A DNA stretch of 64,000 nt from Pyrenopolyporus hunteri (Eukaryota; Ascomycota; Sordariomycetes; Xylariales; Hypoxylaceae), in contig CADCXC010000020.1 of NCBI GenBank assembly GCA_902806595.1, forward strand, positions 140,773 to 204,772, given 5' to 3'. Positions 1 to 9,211 of the stretch are shown here, piece after piece. The translations under genes were made by a program, and so were the position numbers. Numbering within the stretch: position 1 is the stretch's first letter; each line of letters begins with the position of its first letter. Below the pieces are notes generated by a model, which was not told the origin of the DNA, did no database searches, and was given only the letters and a program-made list of their open reading frames with translations.

Positions 1-179
1 GCTTGCGTGTAGCTTGCGCAGGGAACCTTAACTTCGTTCGGGACCCCCACTGGAGGTGGCGAATGAGATAATGTTACTGTAGCTTGCTAACCTCCTGTTT
101 TACAAAAATAGACTAAATACGTTTATCTTTTACTCTGTATTTTTATATCAGTGTATTATATTTACGTATTTGTTCAATA
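1..179. repeat. Intergenic leader with GC-rich repeat
   Basis: No gene is seen here. Bases 1-60 form a GC-rich patch with the motifs TAGCTTGCGCAGG and CTTCGTTCGGGACCC. The first recurs near 21877 and 21981, and the second recurs near 37430 inside the nuclear-like block of cob intron 4. This looks like a dispersed mitochondrial GC-cluster repeat. The rest is AT-rich spacer before cox2. Confidence 0.6.
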
Positions 180-3100
180 ATGCAGAGATTTTTTTTTTGA
201 TACATTGTTACTTTTTAAATATCTTCTTAAGATAAATCTTGATGTACCTACTCCGTGGGGTATTTATTTTCAAGATAGTGCTACTCCCCAAATGGAGGGA
301 TTAGTTGAATTACATGATAATATTATGTATTATTTAGTTATGATTTTATTTGCTGTAGCATGAATATTGTTTTCTATTATATGAAATTACGTTGAAACTA
401 AATCGCCTAAAGAGGAGTGATTGGGAAAATCACTGTTATGGGTGTTAACATTACCAAATTCCGGAAAACTCCTAAAGCTCTTGGTACCAAACTATATATG
501 AAAATATGTGTGTGGCTGAAGTAATTACTCAGGTACGGTAACAAGCCAAGAGATTTGTGAAAACAAAATGGAATATCGCGGATCTAAATCAGTTGTAGAA
601 TTAATACCTGCAGCTGTAAAAGAGCAACGAGTAGACGGTAATGGTCAAGTAATAAATATTACTTGTTTAAGGTGTATTCTAAAAGATTTCGAGAGGAATT
701 CTTATATCAACGTCCTTTCTAACCAAATATTAAAAAGGCCTTATTCTTCTATTTCTATAAATAAATCAGATTACATTCATAGCGAATCTCCAGTAAATCC
801 TTGATTTTTAACAGGATTTGCTGATGGAGAAGCTTCTTTTATCATCTATATCCAAAAAACAGATAACACTAGATTAGGTTGAGCTACTTGAGTTGCTTTT
901 GAAATAAATATAAATGATAAAGATATGTCTATTTTAAAAGATATTAAATCTTACCTAAGGGTAGGAAAAATTAACCAAAAATCAGATGGTTCTTGTGTTT
1001 ATTATATAAGAGCGTTAAATGAAATTAGTGTATTAATAGATCACTTTGATAAATATCCCTTAATAACTAAAAAATATGCTGATTATTTATTATTTAAATC
1101 TGCATACGAAATTATAAAAAATAAACAACATTTAACTAAAGATGGATTTAATAACATAGTAGCTCTAAAAGCTACTACTAATAAAGGTTTAAGCCCTACA
1201 TTAAAAGAAGCTTTTCCTGATATTATTCCATCAGAAAGATCTGATGTACGTAATACTACTACATTTGATCCTAATTGATTATCAGGTTTTACCACTGCAG
1301 AAGGAAATTTCTTAGTTAGAGTTTTAAATGGACCTAAAGAACAAATCATATTGCGTTTTAAATTAACTCAACATATAAGAGATGAACAACTCTTCAGAAA
1401 TATAGCCGATTACTTAAAATGTGGAAAAATTTATGTCAGTGAAAGATCAGTGTCTTTTATTGTTACTAAATATAGTGATATAACAGAAAAAATTTTACCT
1501 TTATTTAATGAATATCCAGTACAAGGTGTAAAACGTTTAAATTACGCTGATTTTATTAAAGTATGGCAACTAATCAAAAGTAATTTACATCTTACAACTG
1601 AAGGTATTAAATTAATTCGTAAAATAAAATCTGGAATGAATTTAGGTAGAGTATTTTAAGTGCTGCTCTATATAAGTAAAATAATAGGAATAATGGGCTA
1701 AATAATATTTGTATGATTAAGTTGATTGTTTTTTGATATCTCATAAATATTTAAATCATGGTAAAAATGTGCCTGCTAAAAAGTGTTTTAAATTTAATTT
1801 AATGAATTATAATAATTATATACGTGCTTACAGTACATCTCCTTCTCCTAATGTTAATAGTGTAAAGTATTACGAAGATGCTTATTCAATGAGAAAAAAA
1901 ATTATAAAAGATAATAAAAATAAATCTGGAATTTATAAATGAACCAATAAATTAACAAATGATATTTATATTGGACAATCCATAGATTTAGCCAAAAGAT
2001 TTATAAAATATTTCAATCTTAGTTATTTAAAAAATAGAGAAACTCTTGTAATAAGTAGGGCTTTAATTAAATACGGATATTCTAATTTTTCATTAGAGAT
2101 ATTAGAATATTGTGATATAGCTAATTTAACAGAAAGAGAACAATACTACTTTGATAAATTAAATCCTAGATATAATACTTTAAAATTAGCAGGTAGCTCT
2201 TTAGGTCATAAAGCTACTGAAGAGACTAAAGCTAAAATAAGTAAATCTTTAAAAGGAATTTATATTAAAGAAAAGTCTGCTTTATTTGGCCGTACTCATA
2301 CTGAAGAAACTAAAGCACTTATGTCTTTAAAGAAATCTAAAGAGAATAATCCATTATTTGGAAAAATTCACTCAGAAGAAACTAAAGAGTTAATGAGACA
2401 AAAAGCTTTAGGTAGAAAACATTCTGAGGAAACCTTATTAAAGATGAGTGCTAGCAGAGGTTATTCTGTGAACATACTTGAAAAATGTGACTCAGAAGGG
2501 TTTAAATTAATCGGTAGTTTTGTTTCAATAAGAAGAGCTGCTAAATTCTTAGGAATTAGTAGTAATACTGTAAGACTATATATAAATTCCGGAGAAATCT
2601 TCAAAGATAGATATAAATTTACCAAAGGTAATGAAAATTAAATTTAAAAAAACTATGAGTCAAATTCCACTATATGCTGGAAACTCCTAAAGCCTTTAGG
2701 TACTAAAAATTAGATTAATCTATATTTTATTAGTGATAACCCTAAAGGATGTACAATGGATAATCAGCAGGAAACCAACGGGTACTACCTTAGTAGGATC
2801 CTCAGAGACTACATGTGGAAACTATATGTTTATATAGTAAGATATAGTCCAGTTAAGTATGAAAGTGCTTAAGTTTATCGACATTAATAGAATTAATATG
2901 AACTATTACTCCTGCAGTAATATTAATATTAATTGCATTTCCCTCCTTTAAATTACTATATTTAATGGATTAAAATTTAAAGTCCACCCGACGAATTACA
3001 GCTCGTTTGGTTAAAGAGGATGAATTTCAAGGAAAGCTGATAGTAATTTTCAGTCAACTTGAAGCGTAGCTTGTAAAAATTAGATCTTCGTGGTTAAACG

Positions 3101-5957
3101 AAGTTAAATAAGAACGTTCAACGACTAGAAGATAAATCTTATCTATGGATTTTTTTTTTCCTATTAGTTAATTATATATTTATAAACTACTTATAAATTA
3201 ATAAATATTTAATGTATAATTAATAGAGTATTCTCCGTTAATTATTTAAAATAAAACAATTTTATTTTTAATTTTTTGCGATAACATAGTCTGAACCATA
3301 TTGAAATATATGGAAATTAAAGGATAACCTTTAATTAACAACACTGAAAGTTAATAAGAGCTTTACAACGTTAGTGAAATTCATAAATTTCCTGAATGGT
3401 AGACCTAAATTAAATATTGAACTTTCTCATTTATACAAATTAATTAAAAGATATAATAGCTATAATAAAAATAGTATTATATCACCTATTTATTTACATG
3501 TACCTTTCGAAAACTTAGGTTTAACTTTTGCATTAGATAAACGGTTTTTAGTAAGAAATTATAACACTCTATCTTCAATAGCTAGATCAAAGGAATCCTG
3601 TTTAACTGATTCTTGTGATATAGAAATGAAAATTTTCTATGCTTGATTTAGCGGTTTTACTGATGCAGAGGGATCTTTCTATATTGCTATAAGTAAAATT
3701 TGTTCTTTTAGATTTCAAATTAATTTACATAAGGATGACTTAAAAGTATTATATTATATCCAAAGATCATTAGGGTTTGGGGAGGTTAGATTATACAATA
3801 ATTACGGTTCTTTTACGGTTACTAGATTAAAAGATATAGCTCAACTTATTTATATTTTTGATAAATACCCCCTTCAAGGTTCAAAATGACTTAATTACAG
3901 AGATTTTGTATTGGCTTTTGAGCTCTACACTAACTCAACAGGAAAGGAGCCTTCAAAGGTTAGTACTAATGCTTTTAAAGAAATCGTAGAATTAAAAAAT
4001 AATATGAATCGTTTAAGATCAGATTATACTATGCCAAAAGATAAAGTTATAAATATAACACCTAACTGGCTTTTAGGGTTTATAGAAGGAGAAGGTTGCT
4101 TTAGTATTAATAAACATAATAATTATAGATTGGATTTTAGTTTATCTCAGTCTTCTACTAATCGTGAGTTAATGAAAAGTGTTAAAGATTATCTAGAGAA
4201 TCTTCCTGGTACGGATGGTAATTATACAAACGCATTAGGTATTTCTGAAGTTAGATCTAACAACCCTAACCATGAATCTACTACAAGAATTGAAACTACA
4301 CGTATTCCATTTATTACTGAAGTTCTTATACCTTTTTTAGAAAGTCTTACTTGGCAAAGTAAAAAATATTTAGACTTTCAAGATTGAAAATTTATTTTAA
4401 AATTAAAAGAACAAGGTCACCATTTATCAGAGGAAGGAGGTAAATTAATAGATCTTATAATAAGTCAAACTAATAATAACAGATTGTCAACCTCTTTAAA
4501 CCATGTAATAGTGTATAGAGTACAGTTATTAGCAAAAGTTAATGAATTATTAAATGGACCTTCAAATTACGAGATAAGAAACGGAAGAAAATTTGTAATT
4601 TCATTAAATAAATATTATCATTCTTCTCGTCTAAATGTATGTGTAATATTAGTAGATGAAAATGGTAATACTTTACATAGTTTCGATTCTCTAGGAGATT
4701 GTGCTAAGTTTTTAAAAGTAGATCCTAGTACAGTATCGAAAAGAAAAAGCAAAGGTATACCTTTTAAATTTGAAAATAAAATTGTTTACATAAAAATTGA
4801 TAAAGTTAGGGACTAGATAAAAGTTATAGCGAATAACCTTTAGTGTGTCCTATAAGGTGAAGTGTAGTAAATAATACTTAGTATAAATAGGTTTTACATT
4901 ATATGTATAAATGATAGTGAATAAATATTAACTAATATTTTAGTGTCTATAACATAATTGGAAGTTAATGATGCTTCAATGTCCGTTATAGTAGAGGGTC
5001 ATCAGTGGTATTGAAGCTGTCAATACCCTGATTTTTTAAACTCAGTGGGCGGGTTCATAGAATTTGATTCATATTTAGTACCAGAATCTGATTTAGGAGA
5101 CGGAGCTTTAAGAATGCTGGAAGTAGATAATAGAGTTATTATTCCTGAATTAACACATGTTAGATTTATAATTACTTCTTATGATGTTATACATTCTTAT
5201 TCTTGTAATGCTTTAGGTATAAAATGTGATGCATAAAAAAATGAATCTAGGCAATTCATTATTAAATGTGCAAAAGAGCCAAACTCCGGGGAAGCCCTAA
5301 AACTTTAGTAACCAAAGTTGTAAAGGAAACTTTACAACCGGCCTGATTAATGCCTCAGGGTATGGTAATATCACTAAAGATCAAGGTAACTGAAATGGGT
5401 GATCGCGGATCTAAGTCAGCAATATGTAATGATATAGCTGTAAAAGAGCAACGAGTAGACGGTTCTTACATTGGGGCGCAAGCTATAAACTAATGGTAAG
5501 GTGTACTCTAGTCGCCGGAAAAGCCGGTTCTAGGACTAAATAAGTTAAATAGTGTTGACTATTTAAAATAATAACCCTGGATTAAAGTTACTGCAATAGC
5601 CTTAACCTAACTGGTAAAAGTTGTCATACGATTTTCAAATAATATATAGTTTGATTTTTGGGATTGTATTCATACCCTTAAGTAAACTTTATTATTTATT
5701 TAATATGCAATTAATATCTAGTGGGAAATCTTATAAAAATCGTTATATATTTAAGTATACTAATAACAAAAATGATTAGGTTTAAGTTGCAGAACGACCC
5801 AGGTAGATTAAATCAAGTCTCTGTTTTCACTAATAGAGAAGGGGTATTTTACGGACAATGTAGCGAGATTTGCGGAATTTTACATAGCTCAATGCCTATT
5901 ACAATTGAATCTGTAAGTTTAGAAAAGTTTTTAACATGGTTGCGGGATCAGCAATAG
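180..5957 (+). CDS. cox2: Cytochrome c oxidase subunit 2, five exons
   Basis: Exons: 180-408, 1736-1762, 2881-2970, 4961-5234, 5797-5957. The product is the CuA subunit of complex IV in the inner membrane. Visible landmarks are VPTPWGIYFQDSATPQMEG near the N terminus, ISHKYLNHG (exon 2), TPAVILILIAFPSFKLLYLMD (exon 3), EGHQWYW (exon 4) and the CuA motif GQCSEICGILHSSM (exon 5), ending LRDQQ-TAG. Each group I junction has T at the exon end and G at the intron end. The ATG at 180 is one base out of frame with the rest; a run of ten T (189-198) would need to be nine. The alternatives are a non-ATG start or a base-call error. The 3' end overlaps an unrelated ORF by 22 nt. Confidence 0.95.
409..1735 (+). 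mobile_element. cox2 intron 1, group I
   Basis: The intron lies between ETKSP and ISHKYLN. Core elements come early: CCAAATTCCGGAAAACTCC at about 449, ATCGCGGATCTAAATCA at about 573, GAGCAACGAGTAGACGG at about 622 and AAGGTGTATTCTA at about 670. This core family recurs in cox2 i4, nad5 i1, nad5 i4, cox1 i6 and near 63586. It carries an HEG reading through the core. Confidence 0.85.
568..1659 (+). CDS. LAGLIDADG homing endonuclease of cox2 intron 1
   Basis: An intact 363-residue ORF with TGA read as Trp. The first residues are translated from the intron core. It has two LAGLIDADG repeats: WFLTGFADGEASF near residue 80 and WLSGFTTAEGNFL near residue 238, each followed by the usual YPL..KK..D and HLT..G..I segments, ending GMNLGRVF. 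This is a single-chain two-domain enzyme that would cut intronless cox2 and may help splicing. Start chosen at the ATG at 568; no upstream alternative is better. Confidence 0.9.
1763..2641 (+). CDS. GIY-YIG homing endonuclease of cox2 intron 2
   Basis: The reading frame is continuous with exon 2 (ISHKYLNHG) and ends at 2641. The catalytic module is SGIYKW...DIYIGQS at about 1926-1981, with arginine, glutamate and asparagine positions downstream (ERE.YYFDKLNPRYN). Three NUMOD3-like repeats of the form H(T/S)EE(T)K follow, then a C-terminal NUMOD1-like segment (SFVSIRRAAKFLGISSNTV). The protein is probably released from a COX2 exon fusion by processing. It is intact in code 4. Confidence 0.88.
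1763..2880 (+). mobile_element. cox2 intron 2, group I
   Basis: The intron follows ISHKYLNHG and precedes TLIELIW. The core lies after the ORF: ATATGCTGGAAACTCC at about 2673, AATCAGCAGGAAACC at about 2761, GGATCCTCAGAGACTACATG at about 2797 and GATATAGTCCA near 2845. The same core type is found in nad5 i5, cob i2, cob i8 and cox1 i4, i5 and i7. Confidence 0.85.
2971..4960 (+). mobile_element. cox2 intron 3, group I
   Basis: The intron lies between LLYLMD and EVNDASMS, with a stop codon right after exon 3. Core-like pieces are at 2990-3140 (including GTTCAACGACTAGAAG) and AACATAGTCTGAACC near 3284, resembling the core of cob i5. The HEG sits downstream of these pieces. Confidence 0.8.
3374..4816 (+). 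CDS. LAGLIDADG endonuclease with NUMOD1 tail, cox2 intron 3
   Basis: An open frame of about 480 residues in code 4. LAGLIDADG motif 1 is WFSGFTDAEGSFYI at about 3644 and motif 2 is WLLGFIEGEGCFSI at about 4069. The C-terminal part (CVILVDENGNTLHSFDS... KFLKVDPSTV) matches the NUMOD1 DNA-binding type. No ATG begins the frame: it is open from 3335, GTG at 3374 is the first conventional alternative start, and true initiation is unknown. Confidence 0.82.
5235..5796 (+). mobile_element. cox2 intron 4, ORF-less group I
   Basis: A 562-nt intron that splits the Tyr codon before PGRLNQV. The core is complete: GAGCCAAACTCCGG at 5276, GATCGCGGATCTAAGTCA near 5402, AAAGAGCAACGAGTAGACGG near 5443 and TAAGGTGTACTCTAG near 5502. 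No HEG frame is present. Confidence 0.85.
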
Positions 5958-6805
5958 ACCTGGGTGAGTCATCCATACCTTGTACAGAGGGTGACTTATC
6001 CAGAGCAGAAGTACCTTTTAATGAAGGATGCGCCGTAAAAAAAGACAATTTATTAGATGGATCCTTAAATAAAAGTCGTCGTCCTAATATTGTGGATTTA
6101 CTTTGTAATATTTGATGATTTGACGTTATTATTAACTCTAAAAATTATATTTATTGTCCTTCTTATTTTCAAGAAGTTTCTATAAAGCTACCCTCTTTAC
6201 CCTTTTCTTTTGATAAAGTAAATACCACATATTGAATATATCCTGAAAATGCATTAGTAAATCGTATAGATTGATTTTACCCTTCCGATAATATTTTTTC
6301 TATATATCCTATGATTCCAGATGATACAGACTCTTACAATACTATTTATTCTACAATGCCTATGCTTCCACATAATACAGTCGTTTACGATACTATTTAT
6401 TCTACAATGCCTATACTTCCAGATGATATAGCCGTGTCACTAGCTGTTAGACATGAATTATTATGAAGTGAAATAATACCTGATTTAAGATCAGAAATAA
6501 GAATAGATAGTGTACAAGCAAGAAGTCTAAATGTTTTAGTTGAAGTTTTAGGAACACATAGAAGTCAACACCCTTCATATGGATCATTATATGATGTATT
6601 TACAGAATATCTTAGATCTTATAATAATTCACGTAGATTATTAACAAATGCTACAAATGAATTGGAATCATTACGTCCATTATTGGAACATAATGGTGAT
6701 TTAATGGAAGCAGCAGGATTTTTAGATAGCGAGTCTAGTAGTAGTAATGAAAGCGAGTCTGATAGTAGTAATGAAAGCGATTCCAATAATAGTGATAATA
6801 ATTAA
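5936..6805 (+). CDS. orf289, unknown protein overlapping the cox2 3' end
   Basis: An intact 289-codon frame in code 4 with several TGA Trp codons. It starts at an ATG inside the last cox2 codons in another frame. I do not recognise it. Visible features: imperfect repeats of 17 residues around YSTMPMLP at 6308-6409 plus a third partial copy, a helical middle region, and an acidic Ser-rich tail (repeats of SESDSSNE) ending at 6805. It lies between the live cox2 tail and a decayed second copy of the same tail, which suggests it arrived with a replacement 3' end. Confidence 0.75.
6308..6430 (+). repeat. 51-nt coding repeats in orf289
   Basis: Units at 6308-6358 and 6359-6409 plus a partial third. 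Each begins CCTATG(A/C)TTCCA and ends ATTTATTCTACAATG. The frame is kept, so these are repeated protein segments. Confidence 0.8.
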
Positions 6806-6871
6806 AGTGATAGTAATTAAAGTGATAATAAATAATCATAATATTTATTTTTTTTTTCTTTTAGTATCTAG

Positions 6872-6965
6872 GTAGATTAAAACAGGCCTCTGTTTTTACT
6901 AATATATAAGGTTATTTTACGGACAATATCCACAGGTTTGCGATCTTTTACACTCAATCTTTTGA
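6872..6965 (+). pseudogene. Decayed duplicate of cox2 last exon
   Basis: The sequence GGTAGATTAAAACAGGCCTC... TTTTACGGACAAT parallels cox2 exon 5 from GGTAGATTAAATCAAG onward. It has many substitutions and an in-frame TAA after ACTAATATA. The alignment fades at about 6965. It probably is the displaced original cox2 3' end, left when a new tail plus orf289 was inserted. Confidence 0.8.
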
Positions 6966-7252
6966 TAAAGAGTAGGCATGTTAGCATTATACGTTTATTT
7001 AGAAATTATATTCTTACTTATCTTAATTATAACCAAAACCATAAAGATTAATATTAATATCTTTAAAGATAAAAAGATACTTGTTAAATTAGGAAGAATT
7101 TACGAAGTTTGCTTGCTTCGCTGCTTCGCACACAATAAAAACCTCAATGTGAGGTCCTTTCTTTTCTGTTTATTCACCTATATCAAATTACAGATTTAAT
7201 AATCTATACCTTTTTTTATATAGATAATGGATTTAACATAGACGGAAAAAAG
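6966..7252. other. Spacer with GC-repeat
   Basis: AT-rich spacer. A short open frame (6978-7199) has no recognisable features. CTTCGCTGCTTCGCACA near 7113 recurs near 36645 in the 5' leader of the GNAT gene inside cob intron 4. No RNA gene seen. Confidence 0.4.
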
Positions 7253-8710
7253 ATGATTAATGTCGCAAGGGTAAGAAGTATAGGTTTAGCAACTGCTGGT
7301 TTGATAGGTGCGGGGATAGGTGTCGTTTTTGGTACTTTAATCCCTAGGGTTTCTAGACGCCCCTCCCCTTTAAGAAAGGGGGGCGTATTATTTTCGTACG
7401 CTGATTCGGGATGCAGGTTACTTTCTAGATTATACGTGATTATTAACCCGTTATTTTCACGTAAAATGGTGTTCAATTGAAATTTTTTGATATCTAACTT
7501 AGTAATGATTATTTTAACTTTAATTTTATCCAATTATTACCCTATTATAGGTAAAAGTAGTTTCAATATTCTTAATTTATTTGGCTATTTTATTATTGCT
7601 TCGGGGGTAGGTTATATTAGATCTAAACGCAATTGCTTGGACTTGTTTAAATTGTTACTTCTTAGTTTTAAAAATGCAATGTTTAGTCTTTTAAATATAA
7701 ATTATATAAAAACAAGACTAATCTATTTAATTTTTATTTTTCCTCTATTGCTTACTGTCTTTGGGGATTATACATATTTACTTTTAAATTTTGGATTAAT
7801 TTTCAGTAACGTAAAAATGTTACAAAATTTTATGGTTAATAAAAATGAGAAGTTTTTAAGTAAAATATGAGAGAATTTCTTTTATATTTTTTTAAGTGAT
7901 ATTTTTATGTTAGGATTTATTTATATATATCAGGAATCTCCATGCTTATTTCTTTACGAGTCCTCTGGTTCAGAAAACGGTAGTTATAATTCAAACGAGG
8001 GAGAATCCAACTTTAATGGTTCAGACCCAGACCCTTTTATTGATCCTGAGGATCCTGATATTTTTTATTCAATTGATCCAAGTCAAGGTGATGATGATGG
8101 TTTTGTTTATGTGTTAACAACACTTCCCGTTATTGAAGGTGAGCTTCCTATTATTCATACTGATAGATTAATCATTCGAGCACCGGTATATTCAGATATT
8201 GATGCTTATTATTCTCTTCGAACTCAACCTGAGGCTATGACGGACTCAGGGAGAGGTAGACCTGATGCCAATTTAAGTGTAACCTTAAATAAACTTGAAC
8301 GTCTTATTAATAGGGATAAAGACAGTGTTTATTATTTTATCTTTCTAAAAAACCTAGATGGCTCAGAAGGGGAATTTATAGGAGATGGTGGAGTACATAA
8401 CTTAAGGTCTGATAGTACTGGATGACCAGAATTTGGTTATAAATTCAAAAAAGAATTTTGAGGACAAGGGTACGCAACTGAGTTTGGAAAGGCTTTTATG
8501 CAATTTTGAGGCGATCTGCCTCGTAAAGATGTAGGAATTTCTGTAGCTTCTTCGTCTATTGATTATTGTGACAGTTTGCAAGTTAAAGAACGATTGACTG
8601 CTTATACTAGAAATGAAAACCTCGCTAGTCAAAATGTATTACGGAAACTAGGGTTTGAATCATTTGAAGGATTAAAAAATGGGTTAATTAATTGACGAAA
8701 AATCTTATAA
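7253..8710 (+). CDS. Degenerate atp9 fused to a membrane-anchored GNAT acetyltransferase
   Basis: One 485-codon frame in code 4. Residues 1 to about 75 resemble ATP synthase subunit 9 (SIGLATAGLIGAGIGVVFG, later VSRRPSP... LFSYA), but the glycine repeat is shortened, a GC cluster (CGCCCCTCCCCTTTAAGAAA) is inserted, and the second helix is scrambled. About 75-230 contains several hydrophobic segments. About 230-290 is acidic (DPDPFIDPEDPD). About 300-485 is a GNAT domain: TDRLIIRAP, then the acetyl-CoA loop FWGQGYATE and KAFMQFWGDLPR, then NENLASQNVLRKLGFE. It is closely related to the GNAT at 35872-36591. The acetyl acceptor is unknown. A working atp9 presumably lies elsewhere. Confidence 0.8.
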
Positions 8711-8843
8711 AAAATATTTAGTCTTCCTCTTTTCCCGTAATAGCAATCTAATATAAGTAAAAAAAAACCTCAACCTTTTTTTTTTATCTGGACCTGGGCC
8801 GGTTGTTTTATGTTAATTTCGGAATCGAATAGTTAACATAAAA
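8711..8843. other. Spacer before trnR
   Basis: AT-rich spacer with poly-A and poly-T runs and a small GC patch (CTGGACCTGGGCCGG). Nothing coding seen. Confidence 0.4.
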
Positions 8844-8914
8844 GGTGTGTTGGTTTAATGGTAAAATATAGTAGTACGGTTACTATCATATAAGTTCGAG
8901 TCTTATACACACTT
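8844..8914 (+). tRNA. trnR: tRNA-Arg(ACG)
   Basis: A 71-nt cloverleaf. Acceptor GGTGTGT pairs with ACACACT (first pair G-U). D-arm is GTTT-AATGGTA-AAAT. The anticodon stem TAGTA/TACTA is perfect around loop GTACGGT, giving anticodon ACG with T33. T-arm is ATAAG-TTCGAGT-CTTAT. It would read CGN codons. Confidence 0.85.
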
Positions 8915-9067
8915 GTTTAGTTTAATAACGGAATTATATTAGTATTATGTTAATAGTGTAAAATTAATTTTATTTAGAGTTTTCGGCACAAAAATTTATT
9001 AGTGATTAAAAGAAAATTAAATTTATATAAAAATAAAATAAATAAAATTTAAAAATATTAACTTAAA
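8915..9067. repeat. Spacer with segment shared with cob intron 2
   Basis: AT-rich spacer between tRNAs. ACAAAAATTTATTAGTGAT (about 8987-9005) is found again near 26304 in cob intron 2, just before a tRNA-like sequence, suggesting a fragment of this tRNA region moved there. Confidence 0.6.
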
Positions 9068-9154
9068 AGAGTGTTAGTTTAATAGATAAAATAAAGGTAG
9101 TTAATTTAATTAGCACTGTGCCGAAATATGTTAGTTCGAATCTAGCACACTCTC
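9068..9154 (+). tRNA. Long-variable-arm tRNA, possibly tRNA-Leu(TAA)
   Basis: 87 nt. Acceptor AGAGTGT/ACACTCT is perfect and the T-arm GTTAG-TTCGAAT-CTAGC is good. The length implies a class II variable arm of about 18 nt. The best anticodon loop is GTTAATT with T33 and anticodon TAA. Its stem AGGTA/TAATT has one mismatch, and base 37 is T rather than a purine, so identity is tentative. Confidence 0.5.
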
Positions 9155-9211
9155 TCCTATATTGAAAAATATGGGTATTTATACAACAATTTAGATTTTT
9201 ACAAATATACA

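Noticed and set aside
568..1659. Many short ORFs separated by TGA, as if pseudogenes
   Set aside because: Joining them with TGA read as Trp gives full-length HEGs and correct cox, nad and cob exons; conserved Trp positions in COX2, COB and ND5 are TGA.
6308..6430. CRISPR-like repeats
   Set aside because: Direct 51-nt units with no spacers, in frame in a protein; no CRISPR features anywhere in the window.
7216..7533. Antisense ORF opposite the atp9-like region
   Set aside because: It is a mirror of the GC-cluster and hydrophobic coding region on the + strand and has no recognisable features. The same holds for the other - strand frames outside cob intron 4.
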